From Flammulina velutipes (Eukaryota > Basidiomycota > Agaricomycetes > Agaricales > Physalacriaceae): DNA of 64,000 nt. Under the pieces are notes generated by a model. That model did not search any database and was not told where the DNA came from. It saw only the letters and a program-made list of their open reading frames with translations. The first letter of the stretch is position 1; each line of letters begins with the position of its first letter. Of this stretch, positions 46,759 to 58,325 are shown piece after piece. The position numbers and the translations under genes were made by a program. The DNA is taken from contig CM022376.1 in the NCBI GenBank assembly GCA_011800155.1, positions 1,798,001 through 1,862,000 on the forward strand. Direction: 5' to 3'.

Positions 46759-48001
46759 TTCGGTATTAAATTCGCTGTCTGCGCGCTCGTTTCACGGTCA
46801 ACTAACTGCTGCTACAGTGCTACTAATTAAAAATCAATCTCATCTCTGATTTGCACTGTGCTCCTTGCTGGTTCTTGGGGCTCTATGTGATCCTACTTGG
46901 TTGCGCATTGTGCGCCTGTTCTTCCTCTCGGTATATGAAACGCGGAAACATCTCCTAACGGCCGCCGTTAACCATTCAATAATACACCGTTAACCTACAC
47001 CCCAGCGCCCAACATCCGCATACCTTGTTTTTCTCTGTCAAAGGCTACCGCCACATCTTCTCCCGCCGCTTCCAGCTGTGCTTCTCGTCGGTACCCAAAA
47101 ATTAACTCATTCCTCCGGGTATTCACCCCAGTACAACCTTTCCGAGAGTGCCACATGAGATCTTCAGCTACCACATCACAGACGTCCTTCGACGTTTCAC
47201 TTCGTAAGACGTAGAACCATTTGCATGGACACCTTGCGGTTCTGCCCATCACCCCATCTGCTGGCGAACTTTCTTATTACTCTGTTATACTTCACTCAGT
47301 CCTCGTAACCCGGTATGCCCTCTATCCTCATTTTCCATTTTGGGCTATAGCTCACGGTTTGCGCAATGCCGAGTGTCCGCTCTGAACGCAATGCTAACTA
47401 ACATTATGTTTTGACCAATAGCATGGACATGCCCATGTGAGATTATACTCTGGTGTTTTTGCGCCCCGAGCTTGGGCCATACGTGACAGAATACGCCAGA
47501 GGAAATATGGAGGGAGAAGCGCTTTGCATCCGACTGAATTTAGCTCAAGGACACCCCCGGACGCTCCCGCTTCCGCCCTTGTAGCGCCAATAAAAGAGTA
47601 CTTGGTACGGGTATCATGTATCTCTTTCATCATCTTATGGTCTACATAGATCTCATCGACTACTCTACAGCAAATGTATTCAATAGATCATTTAACACTC
47701 AAAATAAAATAACTACTCGTAACTCGTTCGCGTTACCGTCCATGTTACTGACCCGTATCTGCGCTCTCGCTCAAGCACACTGTCTGGCGGTCTAAGCCTA
47801 GCAGTTCAAACTTGCCCGAAACAACGGAGCCTCCTCCCCAAGGCATTGAACAATGAACGTAAACGAAAACAGGACGTGTACTCATCGTCTACAATATGTG
47901 GCACTGGTAGTATACGTCCTAAGCTCGATTTATGTCCTGGTTTCCTAGTGGAGTAAAGTATAACTAGCATTCCTTACTGGCGCAAAATCAGTCAACAAAT
48001 T
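46759..48001. other. Intergenic, ~1.2 kb
   Basis: No supported gene. The minus-strand frame 46995-47252 (84 codons) and plus-strand frame 47437-47649 lack domain or splice support. Confidence 0.4.
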
Positions 48002-49459
48002 TTAGACCTCTTGGTATTCCACCACCGTAATATTTTCATCCCTCACCAGAGTAGAGGAATACCTTCCTGCGATAAAGTCGTCTCGCCTCGTGTAGACAGC
48101 AGCCCCTTCATCAGTCTTCACCATACGAGCATTGAGACTGTTCAAACAATTCAACCGTGGGCGCATGAACCGAGCATCGGAATCACCTTGCGAGAAGACA
48201 ATTGGAATACACTGAACCAGTGTCGCGTTAGAATCTATCGCAAATTATAATCGCAAGACACACATTTCGGCTGGTTGACGTAGAAGGCAACATAGATGAC
48301 TGCACATATATAGGGCCTGAGCACAAAGAAGAACTTCAAGTTCAAGACACAGGAAGCGTACAATCCGAGGGCATGAGCGAATGCTAGAACAGGTAAATGA
48401 GAGAATGACGATAAGGGAGCGCACTCACAGTGACCAGACAGGCGATGTAATTTAAACTACCCAGACGACGTCGTCAAATCGGAGCAACAGCGTCACTGGG
48501 CTAGAGTACATACCTGCCTGTTTCTGAAGAGATTGTTAGTATGTCATTTTATCTATGCCGAATGAAACCTGACGAGCAGCCCATAAGAACACTCTATCAA
48601 GTGCCTTGACTTCACTGAGGTCAATGTGAGAAAATGAATTGCAATATCATCCAAGAACTCACCACTTTTCGGAAACGCACTGCCGTTTCCTAGCAAGCCA
48701 GGAGATGAGCACAGCGGAGATGTAGCTATCAATAGCGAAAGACAGAGCGAATACTGCTATCACCATTGAATCCATCCTCTTGGTGAACTCGAGAAAGGAA
48801 TCCAAAGTCAGCGATTGAACGCCTACTACCACAGAAAGCGCCACGGAGGGGATGTTGAGCAGTACTGCAGTACACACGGCAAGTTTGTTGGATGTGAGCC
48901 TGAAGATCCTGTACAGGTAATAGGCGTCATCTATCAGGATACACGTTTCAGTGATGCTATTGGGGAATGCAGATAGAATAGAAATCGAGAAACTTACAGA
49001 TGACCTTGAGCGCGATCTCTATGATGATACTAGCACCGAGCGACTGGGGCACATAAATCAGAGCGGTGGGATTTCCGTAGTCGGTCACAGCGAAAACATA
49101 AATTGAATGGCAAACACAAATTGTGTGACCTAACTCAAGAGCTCTGTGGATCGCATGAGCTGTTAGCATAGAGGAAATCCTTACACAACCCACAAGATTC
49201 CGCGGACCTGTCCAGTCAAGGATGATCAGCCCACTTCATTTCATGGGAATGAAGAGAAAAAACTCACCATAGTCTTTAACCAGGCTGGATCGTTCTCGTA
49301 TGTCCGAAAGTAAGCGTGGGTCTGTGCGATAACAATTCCAAACAGCGTGGAGAGCACCATTACGCCAACAAGCATGGCACCTACAAGCTTGCATCAGCGA
49401 GAGTCCTTCATTAGTTGTATGAGTATACCAAGACTCGCGTCGAGAAAGGACAATGCCAT
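48002..49459 (-). CDS. DUF6534 membrane protein
   Basis: Start at 49459: MALSFLDASLG. The second exon encodes AMLVGVMVLSTLFGIVIAQ then HAYFRTYENDPAWLKTM. LELGHTICVCHSIYVFAVT, PQSLGASIIIEIALKVI, the LYRIFRLTSNKLAV helix, VGVQSLTLDSFLEFTKR and AIDSYISAVLISWLARKR follow. IYVAFYVNQPK is spliced to LYSNCLLA and SLNARM, then the hydrophilic tail ends VVEYQEV. Six or more introns; all inferred junctions are GT..AG. This is the standard DUF6534 plan with seven helices; the function is unknown. Diverged from the other four copies, with no nearby F-box tail, so it is not part of the 3.8/31.9 kb duplication. Confidence 0.8.
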
Positions 49460-49967
49460 ATTGAAGATCTTCTATACCCTATCACATAGTTAGTTAATGC
49501 TTTTTGTAGGCGACTTTCCGAGATCACCATGAACGAATATCAGCTCTTTGTGAACGTGAAACGTCAGCGGGAGGATGAACAGTGCTGTGAATCACAGCAG
49601 ATTCTGTATCTCGTGATACTTAGCGTCCTATCTGATAGGATGGGCTAGAAGACTGCGAGACAAACAACCACGAAGCGCTTGACATCCAATTTTAGCTAGG
49701 AACTGACTGGTCGGCGTTGTATATTAAGAGAAAAATCATAGTCATCGAAATGTTCGGAATGGAAGCGTTGGCTTTGATGTGTATAAGCGCCTGGGAATAC
49801 AAAATGTGTGATTTACTTACTTTCAACAGATAATCTGTGATCCCTAGTAGTGCAGCAGTTGGACATTGAGGGTTGAGGTTGTTCTGCATTGAAGAGGGCC
49901 GATCTGAATTTGACGATGGATGATGTGCATGTGCTAATAGTCCTCAATAAAATAAAGCAGATACAAT
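49460..49967. other. Intergenic, nothing recognised
   Basis: Promoter side of the DUF6534 gene and 3' side of the fucosyltransferase-like gene. Confidence 0.4.
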
Positions 49968-51434
49968 TCAGTAAAATCGTATGCTAGCTGGCGGCTTGCC
50001 ATCAACCAAACGACGATGCACAACACTACTGGTATATGACGACCACTAGAAAGGTTATCCAATAAGTAAACACCCATCGAGAATCGTTGAAAGCACGTAC
50101 CCCGTTTCCTATAAACATCGCCGCTTGTCGCGCAATTTCCATATCTACAATCATCGCAATCTCCTCTTCCTCGGACGTGACTAGCTCCAGATCACGGCTA
50201 GTCACAATTGTGGACCACCCCGCTTTCCGTAACGCGCTAACCAGGTCGTCGAGCCACTGTCCCTTCTCATTTGTCAACAGGTAGAGCATGTCCAACGCTC
50301 CGTCATAAGAATCCCTCGCCTGCTTGATCTTCATCATGATTTCGTCGAAAGTCGGCGAACATCGTCTTCTATACTCCTCTGCCTTCTCCGTGTCGCCCTG
50401 CGGTATAGATAGCCTATCGGGAAGGAACTCTAATTGATTCCAGCCATTAAAAAGCGAGCTGTACTGCGTGAGATGCTTGCAAGCCTTGTCGTAATCTCCT
50501 CTCCGCAAATGAAGAGCAAGTGTACGATCGAATGTGCCTGTACCAGATGGTAGCGTCGGTCGCGGTCCTCGAGGGACGAAAAGGTAGGTATTTCTGTCCA
50601 ACGCGGACTTTACGAGGGGGGACGCGCCAAGGAGCCGGGACGTAGGGGATTTGGAGAAGCTTTCCCACAGACTGAGTACGCGTGGTTCGCCCCAGAGCCA
50701 CATATCGAAGAGCTGTGGTATGTTATCCTTTGGGTCTTGGACGACGTCTATGCATCGCTCTGGTGCGTCGCGTAGTATCTCGGCGTACTGCTGGAACATC
50801 TCGTTCCCCTGGAGCCAACTTCGGCCTTCTCGCATAAAAGTCGAGTTGAGATAACGCCGTTCAGAAGGCGGGCAGACGATGTCGAAATACGTGGATGAGA
50901 TGGCACGCGGGGTCTTGTCGTTCCATTCCCATGGACCGCCTACCGCTGGTCCGGAAACGAGTGCGTTGAGTGGGGTATGGGGAGGCCATTCGTGTGCTTC
51001 GGATGACGGGAAGGGATAGTGCGCGACGTCCCAGGCGTACTCTGGAAACACGCTTCCGCGCCCGGATTCGTGTGCCAAGTGGGTATTCATTAATCTAACG
51101 CAACAGTGTAAGCCTCCCCCACACGAATAAAGCACGGTGGTCAACTCAACAGTTCCGTTATAAAATTGTTCCATCCTAACCGCTGGGATTGCACGGAGAA
51201 CCGCACGTAGCGGCCAGTTGAACCTTCAGGGTACGGCAATTTTAGGTCGTGTTGTGGCAGGTGTCGTTCCCAATCTTTGAGCCAACGCCAGGTTGGTGCT
51301 CTTTTCCCTGCGCTGATTTCGATACTGGCATTACAGTGGTAGGATGGGACGAGGATGAGCAAGCATAGAATGATAGCGATGACAACGAATACCCCTCGAC
51401 GTCGTAGCGCGTTGCAGGAGCTTAGAGCTCGCAT
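49968..51434 (-). CDS. Fucosyltransferase-like type II membrane protein
   Basis: Exons 51151-51434, 50101-51094 and 49968-50045 give 451 residues in frame. The N-terminus MRALSSCNALRRR is cytosolic, GVFVVIAIILCLLILVPSY a signal anchor. The lumenal part has GWNNFITELLMNTHLAHESG at the first junction, FDRTLALHLRRGDY with the His-Arg-Arg-Gly motif of GDP-fucose-binding enzymes, YLLTNEKGQWLDDL, and the end MFIGNGWSSYTSSVVHRRLV with a short tail. The HxRRGD and NGWSS motifs are those of the fungal O-fucosyltransferase-like family; Golgi location and fucosyl transfer are inferred. The first donor is GTTGAG. A truncated copy of its 5' part lies at 54583-54945. Confidence 0.8.
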
Positions 51435-52269
51435 GTCAGGGAATGAAGTTAAGAAATAAAGGGGAATCTCTAACTCCGCAGATCGGCACAGATGCCGAGA
51501 TGCCTGTAACGTGAGAAGTTGGTACGGCAAACACGTTGATGAGAATGGGAAATATGTCCCATTCGAACTATCCACTGAAGCGTCATGCGTTTCGTTAGTT
51601 GAAACTCTAGGCGAATTGAACATACCGTGTTGTAACTTGTCGTCGATTATGGGCACTATTGATCCCGATCAATCATCATCAATCAAGATCGGTTGTTACC
51701 GAGCGTACGCACAGATGCGCGCAGATGTGTGGCACAGCACATATCATAACGTGTGGTAAACCTACGAATAATACAGCAAACTAAAAATTGGGCCAGAAAA
51801 GTGGTGTGGTTATATTGCGGTAGATTTCCCGAACTCCAGAGCATATATTGAAAGAAAATGATAAATCAGTTCGTGAAGCACTGTCCTGAGAGAATGCGCA
51901 TCCACAGGACTTACTATATGCCTGAATTGGCTTAGGCTATTTTCTGCACAGCTTATTATAGCTATGCATCGGTTTATGGCTATGGTCTGCACTGCTTTGT
52001 ATAGCTATTAGTATATAAGGTCCACATACTTCACTGTGCAAAGTTACCCAACACCATCAGTCAATTTCGGCTAAACCTCTCGCTGGACGAGACCATTATC
52101 AGCAAACTAAATACATTCTTGTACTTTGACTCAAGTAACTATCAAGGTTATACACGTGATCGTGATTATCTTTCTTATTGACCCGCCATCATCTATTCAA
52201 AGCCTAGTGAGTCGGAAACATTGTTTTAAAGCATTTCGGACTGACACAGAATTCTTATATCTGGTCAGA
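51435..52269. other. Divergent promoter region
   Basis: Between the fucosyltransferase-like gene (minus) and an F-box gene (plus). TATATAAG lies near 52012. The frame of the F-box gene is open upstream to 52126, but the conserved start is 52270. Confidence 0.45.
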
Positions 52270-53913
52270 ATGGTTCCTGCCTTTCACATCGAACTAAATA
52301 CAGAACACCACACGTTTGTCTCGACGAGTGAACATTCAAATCCTTTCGCGGGTGAACCACGCCGAGCGTTCAGCCCACTTCACCCGACTAGTGCTATCCC
52401 ATCTCCGGAGAGCGTCACAGCTGACCTATCTATAATTACCGAAGCGTTAGAACGACTCGACACAGCTATGCGGAGGCTCAAAAAGCAACGAGAACTTCTG
52501 CTGAACCACAAAGAAATTTTAACAACCTATCGACTACCCTCTCCAATCCGGCGGCTTCCGTTTGAACTCCTTTCATACATATTTGGTTTCTCATGCAACT
52601 CGGTCACGTCTGGCCATTGGAAAACCCCAATAGCCATCTCCCATACCTGCTTCGTATGGCAAAACATCGCACTTTCTCTGCCACATCTTTGGTCCTACAT
52701 CTATGTTGGACCAGAAAATACCGTGGGAATGGGCAATTTACAAGAACTCTACATCAAAAGAGCCCTCACACTTCCTATTTCCCTCCGTCTCCACCAACGC
52801 TTTCGCCACACCGAGTGGGAGGACTTCGACATTGACTCTCCATATCATCATGGAGCGTGGAGGGATGGTCGGGAAGATCGTGAAATTCTGTTTGGTCAGT
52901 TATTTGCCCTCTCTTCGCGTATAAAGCGCCTCGAGTTGCAGATACCGTCAGAAGATCTGGAGTTAATTGCAGAGCTCCCTTCCGAGGGTAAGCTATTCAG
53001 TGCTCTGGAATCACTTACACTCGCCATAGACCGGCGGGAAGAACGTGAAATGCACAATCCAACATTCCCGGACATCTTCATGTCTTCATGTCCTTTGAAA
53101 TGTGTTACCATCTATGATCAAAACGGAGAGACATTTTCGTTATTTCATGACAAGCTTCCTTGGCATGAAATACAACATGTTACGACCCATGTTACCGATA
53201 TTTCTACATGGAGGCGTTTAAACGATGACGAGGACTCAAGAAACCGTACATTCCACTGGAACTGTCATATGAGTCACATAGATAGGATGGAGGTGAATAT
53301 CAGCACCCCGAACATCACGTCGTTCATTCTCTGTTCGGGAATGTGGTCTCCCGATCTGGTCAACTTCATGCGTGATTGCAGCATGCCTGCTCTCCGAGAC
53401 TTGACTGTTATCGACAATGGCACGCCAGATTCCGACGAATGGAGCGCCGATCCCTGGTACAACCTATTTCAGTCCTTATCAGTGTTCGTTGGGTCCTCCC
53501 GACTTGGCCTGCGAAGCTTGAAGGTCGTATTTATGGCTCGGAACAAGAAGCTGAAATCGATATCACTATCACGCAGCTTGCTAGATATGCTGATTTGTGT
53601 TCCAACCCTGGAGACACTGCAAGTAGTGGAGCCTGAAGATGGACCACATATTCTCACGGCCGACTTCTTTGAGGACGTCATTCGAGATGGTCTTGTACCA
53701 AACCTCCAATCGGCAGAGTTGGTTTGGTCGTCAGCTCATGCACATCAATTTCCAGAGGATAGCCTCTTGAGGTTCTTGATGAGGAGAGCAGATTCATGTT
53801 CATCATTGAACCGAATTGTACTTGGAGTGCGCAAGGGTGGTGTCGTGCCAAAACCAATACGCGAATATATGGATCATCTTCGGCGGCGGGGATTGCATAC
53901 AATGTTTCTATAG
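52270..53913 (+). CDS. F-box/LRR protein, 547 residues, intact
   Basis: An uninterrupted single exon. MVPAFHIELNTEHHTFVSTS is a conserved leader of this subfamily, followed by a coiled coil (TEALERLDTAMRRLKKQREL) and the F-box (SPIRRLPFELLSYIFGFSC), then TCFVWQNIALSLPHLWSYIY. The LRR-like body runs to the end with SLTLAIDRREE, MPALRDLTVIDNG, LGLRSLKVVF and VPTLETLQVVE, and finishes NRIVLGVRKGGVVPKPIREY. The length and landmarks equal those of the minus-strand paralogue at 59150-60790. A likely substrate receptor of an SCF ubiquitin ligase; the target is unknown. The upstream in-frame extension to 52126 is not conserved and was left out. Confidence 0.85.
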   Translation: MVPAFHIELNTEHHTFVSTSEHSNPFAGEPRRAFSPLHPTSAIPSPESVTADLSIITEALERLDTAMRRLKKQRELLLNHKEILTTYRLPSPIRRLPFELLSYIFGFSCNSVTSGHWKTPIAISHTCFVWQNIALSLPHLWSYIYVGPENTVGMGNLQELYIKRALTLPISLRLHQRFRHTEWEDFDIDSPYHHGAWRDGREDREILFGQLFALSSRIKRLELQIPSEDLELIAELPSEGKLFSALESLTLAIDRREEREMHNPTFPDIFMSSCPLKCVTIYDQNGETFSLFHDKLPWHEIQHVTTHVTDISTWRRLNDDEDSRNRTFHWNCHMSHIDRMEVNISTPNITSFILCSGMWSPDLVNFMRDCSMPALRDLTVIDNGTPDSDEWSADPWYNLFQSLSVFVGSSRLGLRSLKVVFMARNKKLKSISLSRSLLDMLICVPTLETLQVVEPEDGPHILTADFFEDVIRDGLVPNLQSAELVWSSAHAHQFPEDSLLRFLMRRADSCSSLNRIVLGVRKGGVVPKPIREYMDHLRRRGLHTMFL

Positions 53914-54099
53914 TTGCTCACTTTTGATTACATGTGACGTGTTTGATATTATCTGTCTGTGAAATGCCGCCAATCAAAAGTTCTTGCTTTCCCTTCTCCT
54001 TTTTCATTCAAGAGATGATTCGGTGAAAAGGCGGTGCGCCACAGTGCATCAAGATGGTAGGCTTAGCACAGCCACCCCAAGACCCTCTCTTCGGGCCAG

Positions 54100-54500
54100 T
54101 ACATTCTGAGGGACTGACCTATACGGGTTTCATAGGCCTGTCCCTTTCCCGTCCCCATCACACATGTAAAATTGTGAGCGGGCAGTCATGAGGCTATCCG
54201 TAGCATAACTCCCTGGGTATCCGGCATCGTCATCACAAGTGTACATAACGTCTCTCTCGCCTGCTATGCACCTATCTGCAGATGTTGCACACGACACTGT
54301 ACCCAGGCTGATCCTAACTGGGTCATATGGAAGGATACCCAATTGTGTCCTTCAATCCACTCTCTAGATAGATAGAAGGCGACACTTTCACTTGACTTTC
54401 ACGCTGCGACTCACAACTCTCCGTCTGTCAAACTGAACTAGGATATCGGCTTTGTGATGCTATGGCGCTTTTAATGGTTACCTTCGTTTCAAACTCGAAG
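54100..54500. repeat. Diverged upstream block, copy 1
   Basis: Aligns by eye with about 54990-55265: shared blocks include CTCTCTCG, ATGCACC/ATGCATC, AACTGGGTC, AATACCCA/GATACCCA, CCTTCAAT and CTATGGCGCT. Together the two flank the fucosyltransferase fragment. Confidence 0.6.
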
Positions 54501-54582
54501 CAATGCCGCCTGTTTCTACGTCGAAGACGATAAATACTATCTGGTGCTGGGGTGCAGTGCTACTGCCGTGTTCGTTTCACAT

Positions 54583-54945
54583 CTGGATACACACTTCCGC
54601 GTCCGGATTTGTGTGCCAAGTAGGTATTCATTAATCTAACGCAACAGTGTAAGCATCCCCCCCACACGAATAAAGCATGGTGATCAACTCAACAGTTCCG
54701 TTATAAAATCGTTCCACACTAACCGCCAGGATTGCACGGAGAACCGTATGTAGCGACCCGTTGCACTTTCGGGGTATGGTAATTGTAGGTCATGTTGTGG
54801 TAGGTGTCGTTCCCCATCTGAGCCAACGCCAGGTTGGTGCTCTTTTTCCTGGGCTAATTTCGATGCTGGCATTGTTGTGGGCGCTATTGATGCCGATCAA
54901 AATCGGTTGTTCCCGGACGATGCGCTCCTGTGGCGCAGCACGCCT
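54583..54945 (-). pseudogene. Truncated copy of the fucosyltransferase-like gene 5' end
   Basis: Aligns with 51040-51350 and then, after a gap of ~280 bases, with 51650-51735. It keeps the segment encoding HLPQHDLQLPYPESATGRY, the RFSVQS stretch and even the intron (same donor GTTGAT-like position and the TCTAACGCAACAG block). It lacks the signal anchor and all of the catalytic domain. A non-functional fragment, inserted between two copies of the upstream block. Confidence 0.75.
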
Positions 54946-54989
54946 GAACGACTGTAGCTACGCCTTATAGGTAGTGCCCGTCTCAACGT

Positions 54990-55265
54990 GTTAAGCCTGT
55001 GCTTTCTCACCACAGCTCTCTCGTCTATGCATCTGTCTGAGGCTTTACCTGACACACACTGACCATTGATTGATTGTAACTGGGTCTCAAAGAATACCCA
55101 AGATGTGTGCACCTTCAATTCACTGTCCCCATAAAAGGGAAAGGATTTTGAGCCTGTATTCGAGTCGGAACCAAGCCCTCAGGCTATCCGTTTTGTAACA
55201 CTATGGCGCTGCCAGTCAGTGTTTGAAGTGATCACTGGTTCAAACTCGGAGCACCTTAAATACCA
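54990..55265. repeat. Diverged upstream block, copy 2
   Basis: Second member of the pair described at 54100-54500; it lies immediately upstream of the kinase-fold gene and probably contains its promoter. Confidence 0.6.
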
Positions 55266-55305
55266 CGCATGCCATGTACATTCTGAGATCTGGAACTTGC
55301 CGGAC

Positions 55306-56312
55306 ATGTTTAACAACACTCGTGTTATCTTCTTCGTCTTCCTCTTTACCGGGTGTTTAAGGGCTACTATAATCACCCGCACGGAGTACGTCTTGGTTCC
55401 ATTTCTCATCAGCGGAGTCATCACTGTGGATGCTTAAATCCATGATATTTATTAGGGCAGATAGAGGTAGAATATCTCTCAATGGTCGCAATTACCACCT
55501 CAAACTACAAGAAGTCCAAGACAAGTATTTCACCATGTATGATATTTCGGAGAATTTTCTAGCATCAGATGAGGGTGGCGCTGGAGAGCCTGCTGTGTTG
55601 AAAGTTGTCTTATATTATCGAGACCAATCAATAAAGAGGAATATCGAGGAAGAAATACGCTTCTCGGATGCGGTGAGTAGTATTACATATTGGAGAGAAA
55701 TGACCCAACCAATCAATACTAGGTTGGACTGCATTTATTCTCCAAAACCGACGATGAGGCCTTTTACATTGTTATGCGGAACGTACGGATGCCGCTGAAA
55801 GTGTCTCCGTTGAAGCCTTACCATGAGTGGTATCTCGAAGACCCTACAAGAGAAATAAACATGGATCTGAAAAAAATGCGAGACTCTGTCGAGGCGAAAT
55901 TGATAAGTTACGCATCAGAGCATTGGCGACTATGGTATGTCGGCATGTCTGACTCTACTGTGACTTTCATTGGCTGAATTTGGGTAGCCACGGGGACCCG
56001 CACCTCCTGAACATCTATGTTGACGAAGCACTGGAGATCGTGATGCCAATAAACTGGGCGCCCCCCGGCGCTGAATTCAATGAGTGGGGTGTTATAGAGA
56101 ATTGCAGTGTCGAGGGCCCGGAGGGGTACAGAACATTCCTATCAAAGAATATCCCAAAAAGGTTCAAATGTGAATCAGTGGCATCTATATTGAGGAGCCT
56201 GAGCGCCGGGAATATATCATGCTGTAAGTCAGAAATCTTCCTTACCCAGAACAGATTATTCACCCAAATAGAATCAGAGAAGTGCGATATGCTGGAAGAA
56301 AGATCGACGTGA
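55306..56312 (+). CDS. Kinase-fold protein with N-terminal signal peptide
   Basis: Four exons, 55306-55385, 55456-55672, 55723-55934 and 55988-56312, give 277 residues in frame. The N-terminus MFNNTRVIFFVFLFTGCLRA is a signal peptide or anchor. The rest follows a protein-kinase/aminoglycoside-phosphotransferase order: PAVLKVVLYYR (candidate ATP-binding Lys), KRNIEEEIRF (candidate helix-C Glu), FYIVMRNVRMPLK (hinge), the catalytic-loop motif HGDPHLLNIYV, and IVMPINWA where active APH-type enzymes usually have an IDW. The Asp-to-Asn change in the metal-binding place suggests reduced or absent activity. Family not identified further. The last exon may have an alternative 3' intron near 56223. 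No close neighbour shares it. Confidence 0.6.
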
Positions 56313-56704
56313 TAGGAATGGCTCAAGAATAGTAATATGTGCGGATATCTGGCAGTGCCACTACTACACAGTTCATATTATTAACACAGAGGTAGTTGAA
56401 GAAAATGGAATGAGCAGATATTCAGAACTTGTATCCTAATATTACTGGAACGTAGCTACTGACAATGCGTCATCATCATCATCATCCTCGGCCAGAACTA
56501 ATATTCACCTAGTTTGGATCGGGAGCTTAGCATATGCACGGAAAAAGATGGAAAACTTGAAGACGACAATGAAGAGCAGGAGGAATAGCTCACGAATCAT
56601 AAAGATAGGAGTAATACGAGCAGATAACAGATCCATTGCACCCCGTGGAGAAACTACGTCGTTCAACTGATTCTTGACTGCCATCTCGGCAAATGATCTC
56701 ATCC
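56313..56704. other. Convergent 3' region with a short ATC microsatellite
   Basis: It contains about five ATC units at 56471-56486. No gene was seen. Confidence 0.4.
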
Positions 56705-58078
56705 TTAAATATGAGTAGCGTCCATGTTCGCGCCCAAAACCTACATCCCATAAGCACTAATTAAGAAAGAAAGCTCGACACAAAAACTCACCGCCACCTT
56801 CGGCAACAAAGTGCACATCACGTTGACATGCCCGAGCGCCCCAAGCCGCATCTTCATCCACTCCTCTGACTCGCCCAAAATCTCCTTCCTCGGTCCAGCC
56901 ACTATCACCCTCTCCAGTCCTCCCCAGTTACCGTTCGTCCGTATCACCAAGACCATCGCGTCCCAATCGATCATGTCCAAATCGTCCACAGTGTTGATCT
57001 GCACGCGCAAAATTAACTCCTTCATGGGCGACTTTATCGTTTCCATTATTCTAGGGACATATTTCGCGATTGAATGTCGGCCGGGGTAAGGCTCGCAGAT
57101 AATGAGTTGGTCGAAGGTGATGGACTGAATCGATGTGTTATGTTTGAGGTCCACGAAGCGACAGAACGTCTCTGTCACAAACGATCAGAGTGGAGAGAAG
57201 ATTTTATGCTTGTAGTCACCTTGTGTATCCGTCTCGTCCGATGCATCGACAACCGTCAGTTCCAGCGACTCCAAGCTTGGCCCGAGCTGCTGAAGGAACT
57301 GCGCAATCGACGATGCCTCCGCCTCCGTAACACGTTCGAAAACCAATTTCCGAACGCGAGGAGTTTTCTCCGGCGCTTGTCCAATCCACTTGAGAAGAGA
57401 ATCGTAATTGCCCATCCTATGGCTATCAAGGCTCAAGCTCAATAGCCTTCGTGGCGGAGGGGGACGAAGTTCCCGCCGTAGATCCACAGTCAACAGCACG
57501 TCCATGTCCAACGACGTCCGACGCACGACCAAATTCTCCAACGACTCACACACCGCCAAGGCTTCCAAACATTGATCTGGACAGCGGAACTGGCACGCTG
57601 TCAAATGCAGATCCACAACACTCTTCAGATGGGCAAAGAAGGGGACTCCGGCGTTGGACCAGTCCTCGGCTCGCATTCGGTCAAAACGTGCACCGAAGAT
57701 AGCTAGAGTCCGGACGTTTCGGAGTAAGGACAGGGTAGGGAGGGCATCGTTGAACCATAAGACTCCCTTTCCAGTAAAGCTGTATGCCTCACGAACGATG
57801 AGTGTGCGGACGTGGGGGAGGACGGTGCAGTTTTGGTCGGAAAGGAGTGTGCTGAATGCCATGCATCGATCAAAGTCGTTCGGGGGAAGGTGGACGACGT
57901 TGAATAGGTAGAACCTGCTTCGTGGAAGCCACGAGCGCGCAGTCCGAGCGCAGGCTCCCAGGGCAGTGCGTCGCTCAAAGTACGAATCATCGTTGGGGAC
58001 TTTCGTCTCCGGCCCTATAGCGTTTACTTGGTCGATGATGGCGTCGACTATTTCAGGTGGGAGGACTGGACGATGCAT
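56705..58078 (-). CDS. F-box-like protein, 424 residues
   Basis: Exons 57220-58078, 56792-57171 and 56705-56740 join in frame with introns of 48 and 51 nt. It starts MHRPVLPPEIVDAIIDQV, an F-box-like helix, followed by ALGACARTARSWLPRSRFYL, the CALVC/W segment of this large agaricomycete subfamily. An irregular LRR body follows (FAHLKSVVDLHLTACQF, CESLENLVVRRTSL, GPSLESLELTVVDAS). The last exon is only twelve codons, VLGANMDATHI, and is the least certain part. It differs from the 546-residue group. A likely SCF substrate receptor; the target is unknown. Confidence 0.75.
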
Positions 58079-58325
58079 GCTTCCAACGCAGAAGGTTGAC
58101 AATAGTCGATGATTGGGGTGCTCGTGCGCTGGCAGTAGAGGAGTCGAGTATCTATAACCGTATATCTAGATATCAATGAACAGCGGCGACGTGTCACACT
58201 GCACGTAAACAATTAGCAGATGCCAATCAATTAATTCTGAGGAACGCACAAGAACTGATTGTGAACTCGACAAGCTTGCGGGCAGCGGGAGCACCACCCA
58301 TCCTACCTCCATCTCGGCCGTAAAA

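Noticed and set aside
46995..47252. 84-codon minus-strand frame next to the fold-back element
   Set aside because: No recognised motif, no intron logic, no conserved start context.
52126..52269. In-frame extension upstream of the F-box gene
   Set aside because: The first residues are not shared with the paralogues at 30167 and 60790, which all begin with M-V/I-x-A-F/L-H/R at the downstream ATG.
56471..56486. (ATC)n run
   Set aside because: Only about five units; an ordinary microsatellite.
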